Origin: an uncultured Eubacteriales bacterium
GTDB taxonomy: Bacteria > Bacillota > Clostridia > UMGS1883
DNA length: 32,053 nt
Assembly (NCBI GenBank): GCA_905195005.1
Contig: CAJJUC010000007.1
Location: forward strand, 1-32,053
Reading direction: 5' to 3'
Translations under genes and position numbers: made by a program
In this document: positions 29,855 to 32,053 of the stretch, piece by piece
Numbering within the stretch: position 1 is the stretch's first letter
Layout: every line of letters begins with the position of its first letter
The notes under the pieces: model-generated
Databases searched by the model: none
Told to the model about the DNA's origin: nothing
Seen by the model: only the letters and a program-made list of their open reading frames with translations

Positions 29855-31009
29855 ATGAACGTAAGCGCAATCATCGCCGCTGCAGGCAGCGGCAGCCGCA
29901 TGGGCACGGATAAAATCCTTGCATCGCTCTGCGGAAAACCCGTTATTCTGCGGACGGCGGAGGTAATTTCATCAATTCCGCGCGTTGACGAGGTAATTAT
30001 TGTCGCGTCAAAAAATAATATTGCGGAAATCCGCCTTATCCTCGCAGCGGCACAGCTTGAGGCCGATGTCAGAGTTATTGAGGGCGGAAGCACGCGCGGC
30101 GAAAGCTCGCTTCGGGGAATCAGAAGCGCAAAAAATGAAAGGGTGCTGATTCACGACGGTGCGCGGCCGCTTGTTAAGGCTGAAAGCATTGAAAAATGTA
30201 TTGACGATGCGGAGAAGTTCGGTGCGGCGGCGCTCGGAGTTGCACCTAAAGACACTGTAAAAAAATGCGAAAACGGATTCATTTCGGAAACCGTTCCGCG
30301 CAGCAGCGCCGTGCTGATTCAAACGCCGCAGATTTTCCGCCGCAGCGAGATTTTAAAGGCATATGAAAGCTATGACCCGTCAATCGACACCGATGACTGC
30401 TCCGTTGCCGAGCGGTTCGGCATACATATCCGCGTCAGCGGCGGAGATTATGAAAACATCAAGCTGACAACGCCGGACGACATGCTCCGCGCGGAGGCAA
30501 TTATCAATAGACGAAACGGAGGAAGCTGCGGTATGCGCATCGGAAGCGGTTACGATTCACACAGGCTCACTCACGGCAGAAAGCTTATCATCGGCGGCGT
30601 TGACATTCCTTTTGATAAAGGGCTTTACGGGCACAGCGATGCGGACGTGCTCCTTCATGCAATTATTGACGCACTGTTCGGCGCATGCGCACTCGGAAAC
30701 ATCGGCTCTCACTTTCCCGACAGTGATGAGCGTTACCGCGGCGCTTCAAGCCTTGCGCTGCTCAAGGCAGCAAACGACATTCTGAAAAGCGAGGGCTTTT
30801 CCGTTTCCAACATCGATGCGACAATCATTATTCAGCAGCCGAAAATGGCGCCTTATATCGATGAAATGTGCAAAAATATTGCCGGCACGCTCGGGATTGA
30901 TATTTGCCGCGTGAGCGTTAAGGCAAAAACGAACGAGCGCATGGGCTTCACCGGGCGCGGAGAGGGCGTTGAAGCCCACGCCGTTGCCCTCGTCAGCAAA
31001 GCTGACTAA
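29855..31009 (+). CDS. ispDF: Bifunctional IspD/IspF enzyme of the MEP isoprenoid pathway
   Basis: The 384-residue protein is a fusion. Residues 1-225 are IspD (2-C-methyl-D-erythritol 4-phosphate cytidylyltransferase): AAAGSGSRMG at 8-17, Lys20, VLIHDGARPLV, and TDDCSVAE. Residues 227-384 are IspF (cyclodiphosphate synthase): metal ligands Asp234 and His236 in GYDSHR, GHSDADVLLHAIIDALFG, FPDSD and TNERMGFTGRGEGVEAHAV. It catalyses the third and fifth MEP steps; IspE, the fourth, is elsewhere. Such fusions are known in other bacteria. The ATG follows GGAGG (7-base spacer). A terminator lies after it. Confidence 0.95.
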   Translation: MNVSAIIAAAGSGSRMGTDKILASLCGKPVILRTAEVISSIPRVDEVIIVASKNNIAEIRLILAAAQLEADVRVIEGGSTRGESSLRGIRSAKNERVLIHDGARPLVKAESIEKCIDDAEKFGAAALGVAPKDTVKKCENGFISETVPRSSAVLIQTPQIFRRSEILKAYESYDPSIDTDDCSVAERFGIHIRVSGGDYENIKLTTPDDMLRAEAIINRRNGGSCGMRIGSGYDSHRLTHGRKLIIGGVDIPFDKGLYGHSDADVLLHAIIDALFGACALGNIGSHFPDSDERYRGASSLALLKAANDILKSEGFSVSNIDATIIIQQPKMAPYIDEMCKNIAGTLGIDICRVSVKAKTNERMGFTGRGEGVEAHAVALVSKAD

Positions 31010-31011
31010 AC

Positions 31012-31051
31012 GCAAAAAAATGACTGCGAAATTCCGCAGTCATTTTTTTGC
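31012..31051. terminator. Bidirectional terminator between ispDF and the amidase gene
   Basis: A 17-bp stem (GCAAAAAAATGACTGCG, 31012-31028, with its complement at 31035-31051) has a 6-base loop and T tracts on both strands. It ends ispDF and the converging amidase transcript. Confidence 0.88.
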
Positions 31052-31127
31052 ATTTATTGCCGCCGCAAATATCTCCTGCCTCTTAATCGCCTTTTTGCGG
31101 TCGGTGCGTTTTTTTACAGCCCCCGGA

Positions 31128-32053
31128 TTAGATTTCATTGAGTGTTTTAATAATTCCCTCGGCAATCGCACGCGCGATTGTGTCCTGACCGGAATCGCTG
31201 AGCAGATAGCTTCTGTCGCTCGGATTGCTTATAAACGCCGTTTCCACAAGCACTGCCGGGCTTTTCGTTGTTCTGATAACATACAGATGCGACCCGTTCT
31301 GCGTTTTTTTCGGGGTCAGCCCCGTGAGCTTCACCATCGAATCGTAAATATTGTTTGCAAGCACCGTTCCCTGCGGCGATGACGGATGATAGTATACCTG
31401 TGTGCCGCCGATTGCCGAATTGTCGAGCGAATTGCAGTGAATACTTACAAACACGTCGCAATTGCTGTTGTTCTCAATTTCCGCGCGCCCGGCAAGCGGA
31501 ATAAACACGTCCGTGTCACGCGTCATAATAACGTTTATTCCGGCGCTTGTCAGCTTGTCGCGCACTTTTTTGCCGATTGCAAGATTTATCAGGCTTTCGT
31601 ATGCCGCCGGTTTCCCATTTGACGCATACCCTATTGCGCCGGGGTCGTTTCCGCCGTGCCCCGGGTCGATTATAACGGTTTTTCTTCCCTCAACATTTCC
31701 TGCAACAGGCGGTTTTGAGGTGTTTTGCGCCGGAGCGCTTCCGCGCACAATCCCCCCTGCCGGAGTGTATGACAAATCGTTGCTGCCGTCAACCGTAACG
31801 GTGCAGCCTCCGCTTGTTTTCTGAATGATTATCTCGTAAATAATGCCGTCGTTTACAGTGATTTTCTGCGTTGCAAGCGACAAATCGGAAAATGCGACCG
31901 TGTACCCGTTGCCGACGACCTTCCCGCTTCCGTTATATGCCTTGTCGAAATACACCCTGCGTGCAAATGCGTCGTACATAATCTGTGTGTTGACCGATTT
32001 TTGCACGCGCAGCAAAATTCCGCTGCTGCTTGACATGACCATAATCTGCGAAT
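31128..32053 (-). CDS. N-acetylmuramoyl-L-alanine amidase (Amidase_3), 5' end beyond the window
   Basis: The frame stays open to the window edge, so the N-terminus is missing. The visible part has an N-terminal beta-rich region that looks like an AMIN-type targeting domain (LRVQKSVNTQIMYDAF..., IYEIIIQKTSGG), a Pro/Ala/Ser linker, and a complete zinc amidase domain: TVIIDPGHGGNDPGAIG (zinc His), a glutamate in AAYESLINLAIG, SIHCNSLDN (zinc His) and the catalytic Glu in AVLVETAFISN. It cleaves the bond between MurNAc and L-alanine in cell-wall or spore peptidoglycan. The signal peptide is presumably just outside the window. Confidence 0.93.
   Translation of the reverse strand, partial: SQIMVMSSSSGILLRVQKSVNTQIMYDAFARRVYFDKAYNGSGKVVGNGYTVAFSDLSLATQKITVNDGIIYEIIIQKTSGGCTVTVDGSNDLSYTPAGGIVRGSAPAQNTSKPPVAGNVEGRKTVIIDPGHGGNDPGAIGYASNGKPAAYESLINLAIGKKVRDKLTSAGINVIMTRDTDVFIPLAGRAEIENNSNCDVFVSIHCNSLDNSAIGGTQVYYHPSSPQGTVLANNIYDSMVKLTGLTPKKTQNGSHLYVIRTTKSPAVLVETAFISNPSDRSYLLSDSGQDTIARAIAEGIIKTLNEI

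Overview
The window looks like chromosomal DNA from an endospore-forming, anaerobic-type member of the Clostridia (Firmicutes). The evidence is a complete spoIIIAA-AH operon, a CIRCE element, strong GGAGG Shine-Dalgarno sites, a YesL/DUF624 membrane protein, a SpoVB-like flippase, a CarD-like regulator and a bifunctional IspDF. Base composition is close to balanced. I see no phage, transposase, plasmid, CRISPR or tRNA/rRNA signals, and I do not try to name a genus.

Layout. (1) 1-3.85 kb, minus: the start of the S10 ribosomal protein operon (rpsJ-rplC-rplD-rplW-rplB-rpsS-rplV-rpsC, the last cut by the window edge), behind a leader of about 250 nt that can fold into several hairpins. (2) 4.0-6.98 kb: a 33-residue Gln-rich ORF (+), an HtrA-type serine protease (-), a divergent G5/M23 peptidase (+) and a small acidic ORF (-) whose ribosome site lies inside a terminator hairpin. 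(3) 7.06-11.92 kb, minus: a complete branched-chain amino-acid-type ABC transporter, livK-livH-livM-livG-livF. (4) 12.1-16.55 kb, plus: spoIIIAA-AH, the forespore-mother cell channel operon. (5) 16.7-20.0 kb, minus: mutS2-trxB. (6) 20.15-22.9 kb, minus: hup, then CIRCE-controlled htpG with a ribbon-helix-helix-like gene after it. (7) 23.1-25.5 kb, minus: yesL and a SpoVB/MurJ-like flippase. (8) 25.7-31.0 kb, plus: two secreted 'stalk-domain' proteins, a P-loop ATPase, a CarD-like regulator and ispDF. (9) 31.1 kb to the end, minus: an N-acetylmuramoyl-L-alanine amidase cut by the edge.

Most of the genes are core housekeeping or sporulation genes. Cell-envelope functions recur: HtrA, M23, SpoIIIA, SpoVB-like, stalk proteins and amidase.

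The most interesting signals are these. (a) spoIIIAA and spoIIIAF have no ATG, GTG or TTG at their N-termini; each has an ACG 7-8 nt after a strong SD, and the stalk/propeller gene at 25.7 kb similarly has a CTG. (b) Two diverged copies of a structured repeat (16.60 kb and 22.42-22.57 kb) share the ending CTTTTT(T)CCTATCCCC and have a hairpin whose stem differs in sequence but is kept in form. (c) A perfect CIRCE element sits on htpG. (d) The S10 leader is structured. (e) The SD of a small gene is embedded in the liv operon terminator.
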